Shown: piece by piece, positions 37,301 to 49,100 of the stretch
Position numbering within the stretch: position 1 is the first letter of the stretch
Layout of the letters: every line of letters starts with the position of its first letter
Assembly (NCBI GenBank): GCA_945643635.1
Contig: CALZFC010000004.1
Span: 1,241,001 to 1,305,000, forward strand
Direction of reading: 5' to 3'
DNA length: 64,000 bases
Source of the DNA: Allodiplogaster sudhausi
Taxonomy: Eukaryota; Nematoda; Chromadorea; Rhabditida; Diplogasteridae
Notes under the pieces: generated by a model
Database searches by the model: none
The model's input: the letters and a program-made list of their open reading frames with translations, nothing else
Told to the model about the DNA's origin: nothing
Translations under genes and position numbers: made by a program

Positions 37301-40300
37301 TTATACAAATCTCGTAATGGACTCCTTGGAGAGATGCACGGGCGAGTAGGGCGTGGCGGCTGTCGCGGCAAGCGAATAGCAACCTCCGCCATCCCTGCGA
37401 ATCACGGCGCCCGCGCCCGCCACCGACGAGATCGACACGGCGTCCACCGAGAAACCGCGCCAGTTCACGGGCGGGCCGACTTCCGTCCACTTTCTGAAAG
37501 GAGCAAAGTATTAATTAATATTTAATAATTTAATTTTTAAAATAATCTCCATAAAATGCTTATTCAGTAGTATGCAGGTTATGATTATGGGGGATTTTTT
37601 TAAAAGAATGTTACATAATTAATTTTACCTTATTTTTTACAAACAACAAGAAAAGTAATATAAAAATATTTATGTATACCTTTGCGCTTTGGTCGCGGCC
37701 GCTTGGCTGTTGCAGCCGGCCGCTGCGGCAGCGGCAGCGAGCGCCGGAAGCGAAGCGCGACGCGTGAACGCTGAGAACTTCTTCTTCTTCTTGAACACGA
37801 ATCCTGCAAGGCAGAAAAGGGTGAGATAAATATATATACATGTAAGGAAGTATAAAATGCTATAAATACTTCTCTTTTTCTCAGGATTATTCTCTCACTC
37901 TCTTTATTGCTCTTCCCCTCTCTCACTCTGTCTATCTCTTTCTTTCTCCCGTACCTCACCTTTACCATGCCCTTTCTCTTCTCTACCCTTCCCTCCCTCC
38001 CCTCTCAATCCGCCCGAAAGCAGCCTGGATTAACCTTCTCGCCCAGATATCACCAACAGGCACGCTCGCGCCCTCGCTCTATGCAAATTAGGCGATTTGC
38101 ATCTTGAGTCTGATCTCCCTCTTCGCCTCCTCATTTTCCTGCATCGCTCGCATGCGCGAATTACTCTCCTTTCCCCCTACCTTGCAAAATATGACTGCCA
38201 GAGATTATTCTTGCTTAACTAATTCACTTTTTATCTCCTCAAGCAAAGTTCGTTATAACGTGCTGCTTCCCTCTTCCTTTGCAGAATGCAATAGATGCGT
38301 TTTCGAGAAAATGTGTGGCCTCAGCACCGTACTTGTGCATTCAAAGCCGCCCTGATCTCATCGTGAGAGGATATTGCCCTAGAGATTAGTTTACTGATTG
38401 CAAAACGCGCAATCAGTCAACTAATCCATCGAAAGCCTGGTGTGCACACTAGAAACTAGGAGATCATCTTTTCTCCTAGTTTCTAGTGTGCACCTGGTGG
38501 AGATGTAGGATGAAAGTTTTGAAATCTGATATCCGGGTTCGAAAGATCACCCTGCACACTTTGTCTGCACTAATTCTAATCTCACAAAAAATCCCTTTGT
38601 TCCTTTCATCTTCCATTTCTTTATTGGCTCTTTCTCGGCTGGCTTGGTCTTTCTGTCTCTCTCACTCTCTCTCTTTCATACACTCTTTCTTTCTCTCCTC
38701 TCTTTCACTCTCTCTTTCTCTCTTTCTCTCACTCTCACCATTAGCAATGTGGCAGTTCTGGCTGGACGACTTGCGTCCATAGAAGTCGACGATGAGCGCA
38801 GCATTGTGCAGCGAAGAGAGCGCGTCTGCCGTGAGATGCAGCCGACTTTCGGTGAGCCCAGCCGCTCCGCCGCCACTCCGACGCCAGCCTCCGCCACTGC
38901 GGCCACTGCCATCGCCGCGGCCAACCGTCCAGTACGAAGTGTGGAGAGGACCTTGAAATAGGAAATGTTAAAATTATTATTATTTTTTTCTGTCAATCTT
39001 AAACGTACATGCATGTGCAGCTATTACAGTAATTATAGTATCTAGCTTGGCGGGAGAAAAAAAAATTCAAAATCCGAACCAAAAATGCTGAGCATAGACG
39101 TGTAGAAGAAGACGACGGCGATGAGCGAAATGGCCGGAATGAAGAGCAGAAGTGGAACATCCTGCAGGAAGAGGAGAGATTAAGAGATGAAATAAAGTGC
39201 GCATACATAATTCTGCTTTCAATGAGTCAAACCAAGTGGAACATCCTGAGAGGCGAGATAAAGAATAATAAAGAACACTTATTTCTGTTCCAGTGAATCA
39301 ACAGAGGTGGAACATCCCGAGGAGAAGAGGAGAGATATAGAAACAAATAAAGTACACTTATTTTTTGTTCCATGAAGTAAGCATATCAAATGAAGACGAG
39401 GAGTGGCCAGAAGTCGGATTCAAAAGAAGGATTTTCACGCATCAGCAGAGAGAGAAAAAGAAAGCAGCTTATTTGGTTCATTTAAAGAGCGTTACAGCTA
39501 AAGATGTACTACGCACTTTGACCACTGAATCACAGAGCAAAAGTGTAACGGCCACATAATCACCAATAAATATCCCTTTGAGGCTACCATAAAAAGTAGA
39601 AATAAAGTAATAAGGGATAAGTTAAAAGTGTGAGAGTGATTCTTAAGAATTCCTACATAACGGAGAGCAATATGCGTAGATTAAAAGCGCAGAGAGGAAA
39701 AGTATGAAAGTGCTTACCGTTGAGAGTGAAAGGAAGGGCGCGGCAAAGGCGGCAGCTGCCGCAGCGGGCGCGGCCAGCGGAAGGAGTGCCGCGTCGAGGG
39801 CATCAAAGGACTTGGCCGGCTGCGCCCGCTTGCGAGAGGCGAGGAAGAAGGAGCCGAAGCGAATGGCCGAGTCGACCGGAAGGGCGACGGACAGAAGGAG
39901 AAGCCATGGAGCTAGCGTAGAGGAGAGCGAGCCGCGGAGAAGCTGAATAAAGCGTTTCACTTTTATTTGTATTTGCTTTTCACAAATAATTATATTAATA
40001 TTAAAAACTAGTACAAAACACATTTAAAAAATTATGTACATATATTTAAAAAAAATAGAAAAAAAATCACTGACCATAAAAGCAATAGTCGCCGAAAAGA
40101 CAAAGATGGCGGTCGCGAATGAGATCATGGCGAGAATAAAGTTTCTGGAAAGATGGAACTAAAGAAGAAGAAAAAATATCGAATTATTAATCATTTTTTG
40201 GTCAAAATAGTGGCAACAATTGTCAATTGCAAACTTAAAGTATAAAAGAACAAATAAGTGAATAATCAATGTTTACCTGCAGAAGAGGAGCAGAGCAGCG

Positions 40301-43300
40301 AGAGCGACGACCAGGCCGACCACGCACGTCCAGAGCAGCAGAGCAAGCTGAGCGCGGTCCTGAAAAGGAAGGAATAAAATGTCTTTCAATTAACGATTTA
40401 TTCCGCAATTTATGAGTAATTTAGATTTCTCTCTCACCTATGAAAATCATACAGTACTACATACATACATATTTTTAGAAAGTGTAAAATTGGAAATAAT
40501 CATGTTTGCACTTGTCATGTTCTTAGAATCTTATCCTCACTAATCATTTGCGTAAGTGTGCATGAACGTATTTTCATAGTTTGTTGCAACATCATAAATC
40601 TTCCTCTCTCTCCATTCGTCAGTGCTTGTGATTAGAAGCTGATAGCTGAGCTTGGAACAGTCGTCACAAATCTTTTTCTTTTTCATTCTCTCTCTCTCTC
40701 TCTATCCTTTTGCCTCACTTCCCTCTCTCAATGATGTTATTCCACTTCACATTATCCGATTAAATCTCATATCTGCGTGCGCGAAAGGCGCTTCTCTCGT
40801 TCCTCGCATGAAGAAGCTCGACCGCAACAAACAAGGTTCCTTTGCTCTCCTTATCTTATCACCTTCTCTCTCACCTTCACTTTCGTTCTCTCTCTCTGTC
40901 TCATTCTCTCTAACTCTCTCTATCTCTCTAACTCTCTCTCTCTGTCTCATTCTCTCTAACTCTCTCTATCTCTCTAACTCTCTCTCTCTTTCTATCTCTA
41001 ACCATTTTGTCGATTCCCGTCTTCTGCGCAAGCGAGCCATAGTCGACGACGCATGCAGTGACGAACGTCCTCAAAGAAGAAGACTTTGGCTATCACTCAT
41101 TCTTTCTCTGCTTCTCTGCCATAGTTTCTCTCTCTCTCTCTCTCTGTCTAGATAATCCTTACACCCTCTTCTCTTGCTCTCTTCGTCTCTTCTCTCTCAA
41201 CTCCTTCTCCCAGAATAGAGAAAGTGCGTCAAGAGTCAGAAATATATCGTGGAAAAGCTCGCAAGTAGAGCATGTGGTCCCTAATTGAAAGATGTTGACT
41301 TTTCGTGAATAGCAGACATTCGAGATGGGTCTTCATGGCTAAACTAGTCGGATACGTAAAAAGAAAAGGACGAAAGGTCGCGACTAGTCAGGAGGAGCTC
41401 TTAGGCAAAGGCCTTTTCCGGCAGATGGACATAAACACAAAAATATACACTTCTTGTTGACTTCGTATATTTCGAGAGCGAAAAGGTTAGAAAGCGGATT
41501 AGACAACTATATCTCTCTTTTTTGACGTCTATCCTCGTTCGACTGTTTTCATCTCGAATAAGTATCCAAATGCCGTATTGAAGCGAAAAAAGGCAAACAA
41601 GCATTCCATCTGACATTATATATTAATCTAATCGCAAACATATTTTTTTTCTTGGTTTTTTTTGGGAGCTATTGAAGGAGCTCTTGAAAAGGTGAGAGGG
41701 AAATATGAGACAGTTATGTGTATTTTTTTTTAGAAGTGTCCGATTCTACATAAGTCAAGGATCATTACTATGAAAAGCAGAGAATGTGGCTGACCAAATA
41801 ACAAAAGAGAGACAGAGAAATGAGACTGACCAGATAACAACGACGCCGAGTGCGAAGAGGACGGCGATGCAATGGCCGCCACGCGAGATGGCCACTCGGA
41901 TGGCGCGCGCGCCAAAGTGCACGACGTAGATGGTGGACTCGAAGAAGAGCGCGCGCAACTGCTGCCACAGGCCCCAGTCGCAGTTGGAAGTGGAAGTCGA
42001 TGACGTCATGTAGTGATGCGCCGGAGCCCATTCCTACATACATATAATTAAGCATATTTATGTATCTTTTTAAACATATTTTTATTCTCATTTTATTCAA
42101 TTTATATTATAATATTTTAATGTTTTTTACATTTTTTATTAAAAAATAAAACACCAGAAATAATACGGAAGATGTGGGAGCCACAGGGAAGTATGTAGTT
42201 AGTATGAAAAATAGCTTCATGGCTAATATCCAAAGCGCTCGCCCACCGTATTTTCTTTCACTTAAAACTCGATCTGACTTTGCGATAGAGATAAATGATA
42301 AGATTATAGCATAAAAAGTCCCATGCCGAAAGCGACATTCCTGAGATGTAATTATCTAATTTTTTTTTCTTCTTCTACTTCCTTTGCAAGTTCATAAGAA
42401 CTCTATTTAAAAAGAGATCAAATTAATCGCCCTCGAAATAGCGGGATAATTAGGAAGCCGTTGCTATCTATGGATATCGCTGCCAGGAAAGATCTGTAAT
42501 AGCCGTCCGGAAACGAAATTAGAACCCTTGCTTCATTGCAGGAAGTCTATAAGGAATTTGGAATTTTCAGAAAAAGTACATGCATATATTAATTAAGAAA
42601 TTTGAGATGTTATACGGTAGGAAATAAAATAAAAATGAAAATAATTAATAAAAAATATTTACTTATTTATTTCGCTTACCGCGCTTCTCCTTTGCCGGAG
42701 CACAAAGAGTGCGGGAAGAGCGAGAGAAGTCGCAGGGAGAAGAACGGCAGAGCAAAGAGCGACAGCCGAGGAGAGAAGGCGAAGAGAGCCGCCCGACGGT
42801 AAAGAATACAGACAGGCCTGGAGCGAGAGAGCGAGAGAGAGAGAGAGAGAGAGAAGAGAGAAGAGAGAGACAGAGACAGAGAGAGAGAGCGAGAGAGAGA
42901 GAGAGATTGTAGAAAGGAGTAAAAGTAAAAGTTTGAAAGACAGCGACTAAACAGAAAAATTAAGAAAGAAATGATCTACGGATCCAATAAAGTAATAAGG
43001 GCAGAGACTGAGTAGAGAGCAGAAGAGAGGAATGATCTCCGGAATCAGTAAAGTAATAAGGACAGAGAGTGCATCTAGAAGATGGAAATGATCTACGGAT
43101 CCTTGACCACCAGATCTGCAGAGATGTATGAGATGTCTGTCCAGGGAAGTGCGTAAAAGTACTAAACGGAAGAAAAATGAAGGATCACAGAACGAAAACA
43201 CAAGAAATATGCATATATGTATTATGACAGAAGAAGTCGTCTGTGTTTGTCTAGACACGCACTACGGATATCCGAGGCCGGAAGATTAATGTAAAGTGCG

Positions 43301-43376
43301 AATTGACTCTGGTGCCTGGAGCGAATTTAAAGGAAATAGATGAGCTATAGAGAGACATCGAGAGAGTGAAAGAAAC

Positions 43377-43407
<31 letters not shown>

Positions 43408-44685
43408 GTTAGAGACAAAGAGTATGGGAAAGAGAGAAAGAGTGAAAGAGTAAGAGATGTATGATACCAGTGAGATGAGAAGCTGCGCGAGGCAGGGCAG
43501 AAGAAGAAGCGGAACGCTGCGCTCGATAGAATTCTGAAGAAGTCGCGTGAGCGGCGCCTCCATCGTGCTCTTCCTTTAAGAAATTATAAAATTAGGAATT
43601 GATAATGCATAAGATTTATTTGATACACATACTTGGACTTCAATCAACTTGGTTAGACACATCTGCTTATATGAGCAAATAGTTCGGCATAGAACCACCT
43701 ATGCTCTTTTAAGTCGATTTTATTTTGTAAAATGGAATTTTAATTTTTTCTGCACATTTTTTTTGTGTGTAAAATTTTTAAAATAAATAAAGAAAATACC
43801 TCGATCGCTTCCAGCTTCTCCTAAGACAGAGCACATTCGAGAGGGCGGTCGTCATGACAGGCATGACGATAAAGGGAAGAAGAGAGAAAGAGAATGAAGA
43901 GGAGCAGAGAAGCAGAGTGAGCAGGAGAGAGTGCAGGAGGAGCACAGCGGCCGAGACGGCGACGGCGGCAGAGACGGAGAGGACGCCGGCGGCAAGCGAG
44001 GCGGCCGCCGACGGGATCAGGCAGTAGAGGACTGCAGGAGGAATTTGTATTTCTCAGAGGAGGAATTCGCATTCTTTCAGAGGAGGAATTTGTAATTTGA
44101 ATTATATCATTTTTTTTGTCACGTTGTGAAGAATAAACAAATATTTTAACAACTTCGATAGATGCTCACCGATTCCTTCAGTGCTCAAACGCGATTCTTT
44201 GTTGGTCGTGGTCGAAGTCGCATTTGGCGCCGTGTCAGGTTGTGGCTAGAATGAGGCGGCTAATTATAAGCAATCATTGGGTAGTTAGTATTTGGGAAAA
44301 GATTGTATTTGAGAAGAAAAAAAGAAAGTCGTCTAGGATGACTGACCGGCAGAAGCTGAAGTGTGATGGCGGCGGAGATGAGGAGAGCGGAGCCGACGAC
44401 ACATGCGACCAGGCAGCCGGCCGCGTGCGACAGCACAAAGGGCGCGAATCTGAAGAGAGAGAGTTACTGTAATCGGTATAGAGAGATTCAGTAATCTACC
44501 GAGAGATACTGTAGCAGGTATTTCAAAAGTTCGCATCAAAAGCATACAACATGTACAAGCCCTTTGTTATCAAATTTAACATTAAGAAATCGGCAAATAT
44601 GTATTTAGCACTTACGCATTCATATGTATACATATAAAACTCATAAAAAAATACAAACAAACCTTTTCGCGATGATTGCTTTCAT
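37301..44685 (-). CDS. Divergent Patched-type (RND superfamily) multi-pass membrane protein with very short loops
   Basis: Fourteen exons join: 44663-44685, 44347-44449, 44170-44245, 43800-44031, 43468-43573, 42680-42817, 41803 (or 41831)-42033, 40277-40359, 40075-40144, 39718-39942, 39080-39161, 38739-38951, 37680-37803 and 37301-37493. About 11 hydrophobic helices result. The middle resembles a sterol-sensing domain: LLPFIVMPVM, then NSIERSVPLLLLPCLAQLL and LALPALFVLRQRR. The second half resembles the Patched C-terminal half: LLLLSVALPVDSAIRF, then FIPAISLIAVVFFYTSML and SIFGP. Known relatives have about 250-300-residue loops after helices 1 and 7. Here the first is about 25 residues and the second is essentially absent. 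The TM4 acidic pair of Patched is replaced (VMPVMTT), while one Asp remains in the later helix. The cytosolic tail is Gly- and Lys-rich and ends KESITRFV. Family assignment is by eye. Confidence 0.55.
38384..38493. other. Two adjacent hairpins inside an intron
   Basis: The first hairpin pairs 38384-38401 (GATTAGTTTACTGATTGC) with 38409-38426, with one mismatch. The second pairs 38442-38463 (GTGCACACTAGAAACTAGG...) with 38472-38493, perfect over 22 bases with an 8-base loop. They lie in an intron of the Patched-like gene between its exons 12 and 13. They could be a small-RNA precursor or element remnants. Confidence 0.8.
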
Positions 44686-45596
44686 TTTGAAGTTGTATTC
44701 AGAAAGAGTGATGACTGGGATGGCCGAGAGAGAGAGAGAGGCAGAGAGAGAAAAAGAAGCTTTCCAAGAAGCTTTCCTCTCACCCGGTGGATTTCTAGCG
44801 CGCGCGGGTGCCCCCAAGCGAACTGATGCTACACACTGCTGCCTTTCCTCATCCTTATCCACCCTCGGGGCGCCGCCCATCTCATCCCATCCCGTCTCCG
44901 GGGCCACCCTCTAATCTTCTCTCTCTCTCCGTCTCTCTCTCTCTCTCTCTCTCTTTTTCCCTCTCACTCTCTCCTTCTTTCCAACTCACACACTCTCTCA
45001 TCCACCCCTCACTCTCTCTCCTTTATGAAAGTGTTTCCTAATATATCTTCGGGCGAAGCCTCTCTCCTTGGCATTCCTCTTCAAGATTAACAGCAGAGCC
45101 ATGCTTGTTGCCTTTCCGTTTTCCTTTTTGCTACCCATCCGGCGGCAGCCCGGATATATCCGTCCTGGTAGATACTATCCTCCCTCCCTTCCTCCCTCCC
45201 TCCGATATCCCCAATCCCGTCCTCCCATCCAATTCGATCTATCAGGCCACTCATTTGTACATCTTCAGACATTTCGAGAAAACGACCGGATACATCCCCC
45301 GGAAGTTAACATACATATATTCCTGGATTTTTTTTTCACGAGAATTGCAACATCGAGAAATGCGTACGATTCTTCAAATGTATTTATTCTCAGAAGAATA
45401 GAAAATTGACGGAACAGATTCCCGCTATATACAACGAACACAGTGAGATAATGGGCGAAGATTATCTATGTAGTATGTACATTCATACAAACGATAGACA
45501 AGAATTACAACAGGAAGTGAATGAAAGAAACATGTGAATGAGAGATGAAGAGAAAAAGAGGGAGAAATAGAGAGAGAGAGAAAGAGGGAGCGAGAA

Positions 45597-45627
<31 letters not shown>

Positions 45628-46171
45628 CAGAGGGTGAACATGACAGTGAGATCTAAACCCGAGTGTGCACATTCGTAAGCACTATCAATGTAACAAGCCA
45701 GAAAAGGGAGAAAAGTACAAGCGAAACAACGGGAGAAAAAGTGCATCTCATAAGAATGAATGGGTGGGGAAGCACAACGATGAGAGAGATAATATTGTAT
45801 TGTTCTTTCTTTGAACGCCTATGAAAGAGTGCATTACATAAGAGCCTCATATGAAAAAAAACGAAACGTTCCATGAAATACGAATAAAAAATGCGTAGGT
45901 GTTTTTTTTAAAAATTAATCGTCTGTTCATTCATTACTCCTAGTTAAACCACTTTGTTTCGCAAAAAAAAAAACATTTTTCAGCTATTTGAACTTTGGAG
46001 CTTTTCCATCGAAGAGTTTTTTTAGTGAAAGGATGCTGGTTCACTTCTGTTTTTTGCTCGATTATATGATACAAATACGGAATGAATGCACGCGCCTGAA
46101 AATGGCGATGGCTGGACAACACTCATGCATGAAAAAAGGAACGACTGGCAACGAATTTCTGCTTGCCTTTT
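44686..46171. other. Intergenic between the Patched-like and Gly-rich genes
   Basis: Both neighbours are on the - strand, so this holds the 3' end of the Gly-rich gene and the promoter of the Patched-like gene. CT tracts lie at 44910-45030 and a GA tract at 45550-45640. No exon is supported; the + strand frames here are low-complexity Ser-Leu. Confidence 0.4.
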
Positions 46172-49100
46172 CTACGTGGCCATCGACATAATTGCTGCGA
46201 CCCTTCGCGTTGCAGCAACCTCATCGTTACGGACATCGACTACCTCAACTTCTGAAAAGAGAAAAAAATTACAGTTTAATTACTGCTAGTCCTTTTAAAG
46301 CTAAGATGCTTTACCGTTTTCCAAGAGTAAAAAATTCTGCGCCTATTCAACTTTGACCGAGAAGGGCCTAAGTAGGCGGTGTGGGGCTGCAGACGACGAC
46401 TACTGGCAGTTAGTATATATGGTTGATGGACTTAAGCAGTTGCCTGCCACCCTACAGAATCACTTCCACATCTCGTCGTGCACTCCTCCAAATTAATCTG
46501 ATATCGCTAATTAAGCGATAAGCGCACGTTGCACATACTTTAATGGCGACTAAACCCGACTAATGATGTCTTCGTAGCATTTTACATAGGCAATTTACAG
46601 CATCACGTAAGTGAAGTAGCGGTAAGTGTTTTGACCGCAGACACGGGGGAGGACATACTTCCGCCCTCAGGCGAACCCAGACGCATGCTTTCAATTTCAC
46701 TTCCGTCGATTGGTAAACCTTCGAGCCCATTTAATAACTCTTCTCTTTTTACACGGAAGCATATGGAGGAAAAGGATTCAGGATGAGTTAACCTTAATTT
46801 GGGCGTACCTTTGCTTAACTTAACCTTAATTTAGCTTAATGGGAAAAGGACGCTGACCTCTCGCCGACGTCGTCGATCGGTCCATCTGGATGATGTCGCT
46901 CTTGGCGTCCGAGTTCGCTGCGGCGGCAGACGGCATCAGTGTTCCCGTCAGCATTACAGCCGTCGATGCGCCCGACGTCACGGGGTGGTCATCATACGGT
47001 AGCGAAGTGATACTCTGAAGAACATCAGAACTATCGGATTGGTGAGAGAGGATATGAGAGAAGGGAAGAGAGAGAAGAGGGATTCACTGTCAATATACAT
47101 ATAAAGTATACCCGGACGCGGAACGATTCAGGAGAACGAAATCATTGAAGTAAAAAGTAGGAAGATAGGAAAAAGTAAACGCGAACCCCATCATCGTAGT
47201 TCGGATCGCGGTCGATATACGGTGCGACCGTAACCGGTGGAGGAGGATGCTCCCTGTACATGGAGCCACGGCCAGACTCGACGATGACGCCCGGTGGAGG
47301 AGGAGGAGGGTGTTCGTGGTAGGAGCCACCGCTGACAATGATGCCCGGAGGAGGCGGAGGTGTTCCGCCGATGATTCCGCCGCCACCAATTCCACCTCCA
47401 GGATAGACGCCACCGCTCGGCTGAAAAGGAAATACGTTGAATACTAATCCGTAAAATACTAATTGTAAGATAATGGTGCAATTAATGAGGCATCATTACG
47501 TTTTAGGTTTGCCAGAAAAAAATTTTTTTTAAGTGTAAAAGATTTTTTTCTGACACCATTTCTGTCCTGGTGGTTTCTATATAAACGGAAGCTATTTTAT
47601 GACTGAGAAGCGAGAACTGTTGATTTTCGTCAGTCAGGCGGTTCCGTTACTAATGGGAAATAAAACAAAGATCACGATGTGTATGTAGATATCTCGTAGT
47701 TTATTTCACTACTTGCCATCTTCTTCGAAACATCTAGAGCTTTAGGCAAGCTTATCAGTTGCATGCTCATCGTTCGATTCGTCAGTTTAAGCCATCTGAA
47801 GCTGCGATCATCTTGCTGACATTCTTAGGTATCGAAATGGCGCCGAGAAAGCTACTATATCAATGAATGAATATTATGAAGAGAGCGTGGCAAATTCAAA
47901 TCTTCTTTTGTACTTTTTCATCTGCTGACTCATCATAAGTCTAAGCTTCTGACTTCTTTTTTCTTAATATGAACGCAGACGGCGAATTACTCATTTACCT
48001 ACATACATATATACATACATATGCACAACATCTACGCTCGCTCTCATCACAACTAATCTCAATGTCTTCGTAATCTGTTTCATCTGCCCGTAACCAATTC
48101 TCTTGATTCTTCAACTTACTCTAACCCTTCATTTTGAATAGCTCACACGATCACTTTTTTGGCATTCATTAGATTACACACCGGCTCTCTCTTTCTCTTT
48201 TGCTCTTTTTTATATTTCTATAATTTTGCGCATAATCTATTTCCTCCATTATTCAACTCTGTAAAATATCTGGAGAATGCTGCCAAGATGAATATCTGCT
48301 TTGAACCATCACATCAACAGAAAATGTGCATCATAAATAAGGCGTCATCATTTTGAGAGTTGATTATTTGCTCCACTCTAGATTATTTAATTTCTCTCAC
48401 TCTCTCATTCTCTAGCTCTCACTTATCACAAACGTCAGCGTGAACTTGCGAACATTTTCTTGTTTATCTGCTTATGAGAGCGCGTCTCGGATGTCATTCA
48501 GGTTCTCAGAACTATGAGAGAAGCATCCAAAATGTGTTTGTAAGCTTCAGTCCAGGTTAGGCGGATAAGCTGCGCAGCTTCAGTGTGAAAAGAATGCTTT
48601 TGACGCAAGACGAAGAGGGGAAAACATGAACACTCTTCTTCGCTTTTAAGCGCTCTCTTGAACACTAGAAGTGCGCAAGAATATGAAGAAAGATACACAT
48701 AACAACACCAGAACGACGCCATCATGAATATTCAGAGCTTCCATACGAAAATAAGCTTGACAAGAAATGCCAAGATCCTTTCCGACTCGTACACAACACA
48801 GATTATCCACCAAAGGAAGCGAAACATTTTCCCACAAACATCTCTGACTCTCGCTCTCACTCACTCTCTCTCTTCTCTCTCGCTGGATTTGCCTCCTCTC
48901 TCAAGCTAAATTAAGAGTGGTTCTTGGGGGGTCAGAGATTTACGAGGCGCTTTTTTTCTATCCCTCTCTTCATCATACAAGTCGAAAGGTAAAGGGCACA
49001 AAGTGGAGAAAGAAATCGAAAGCTTGGCTATGTCTCTCTTTTCTCTCTCCCTCTTTCTTTTCTAATCTTGGCCACGCACTCGTTTTGGAATTGTGTGTCT

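Noticed and set aside
47090..47481. Open frames MASILEVELVAAESS... and MHHYLTISILRIS... on the - strand
   Set aside because: They are other-frame shadows of the Gly/Pro-rich exon whose phase agrees with its neighbours.
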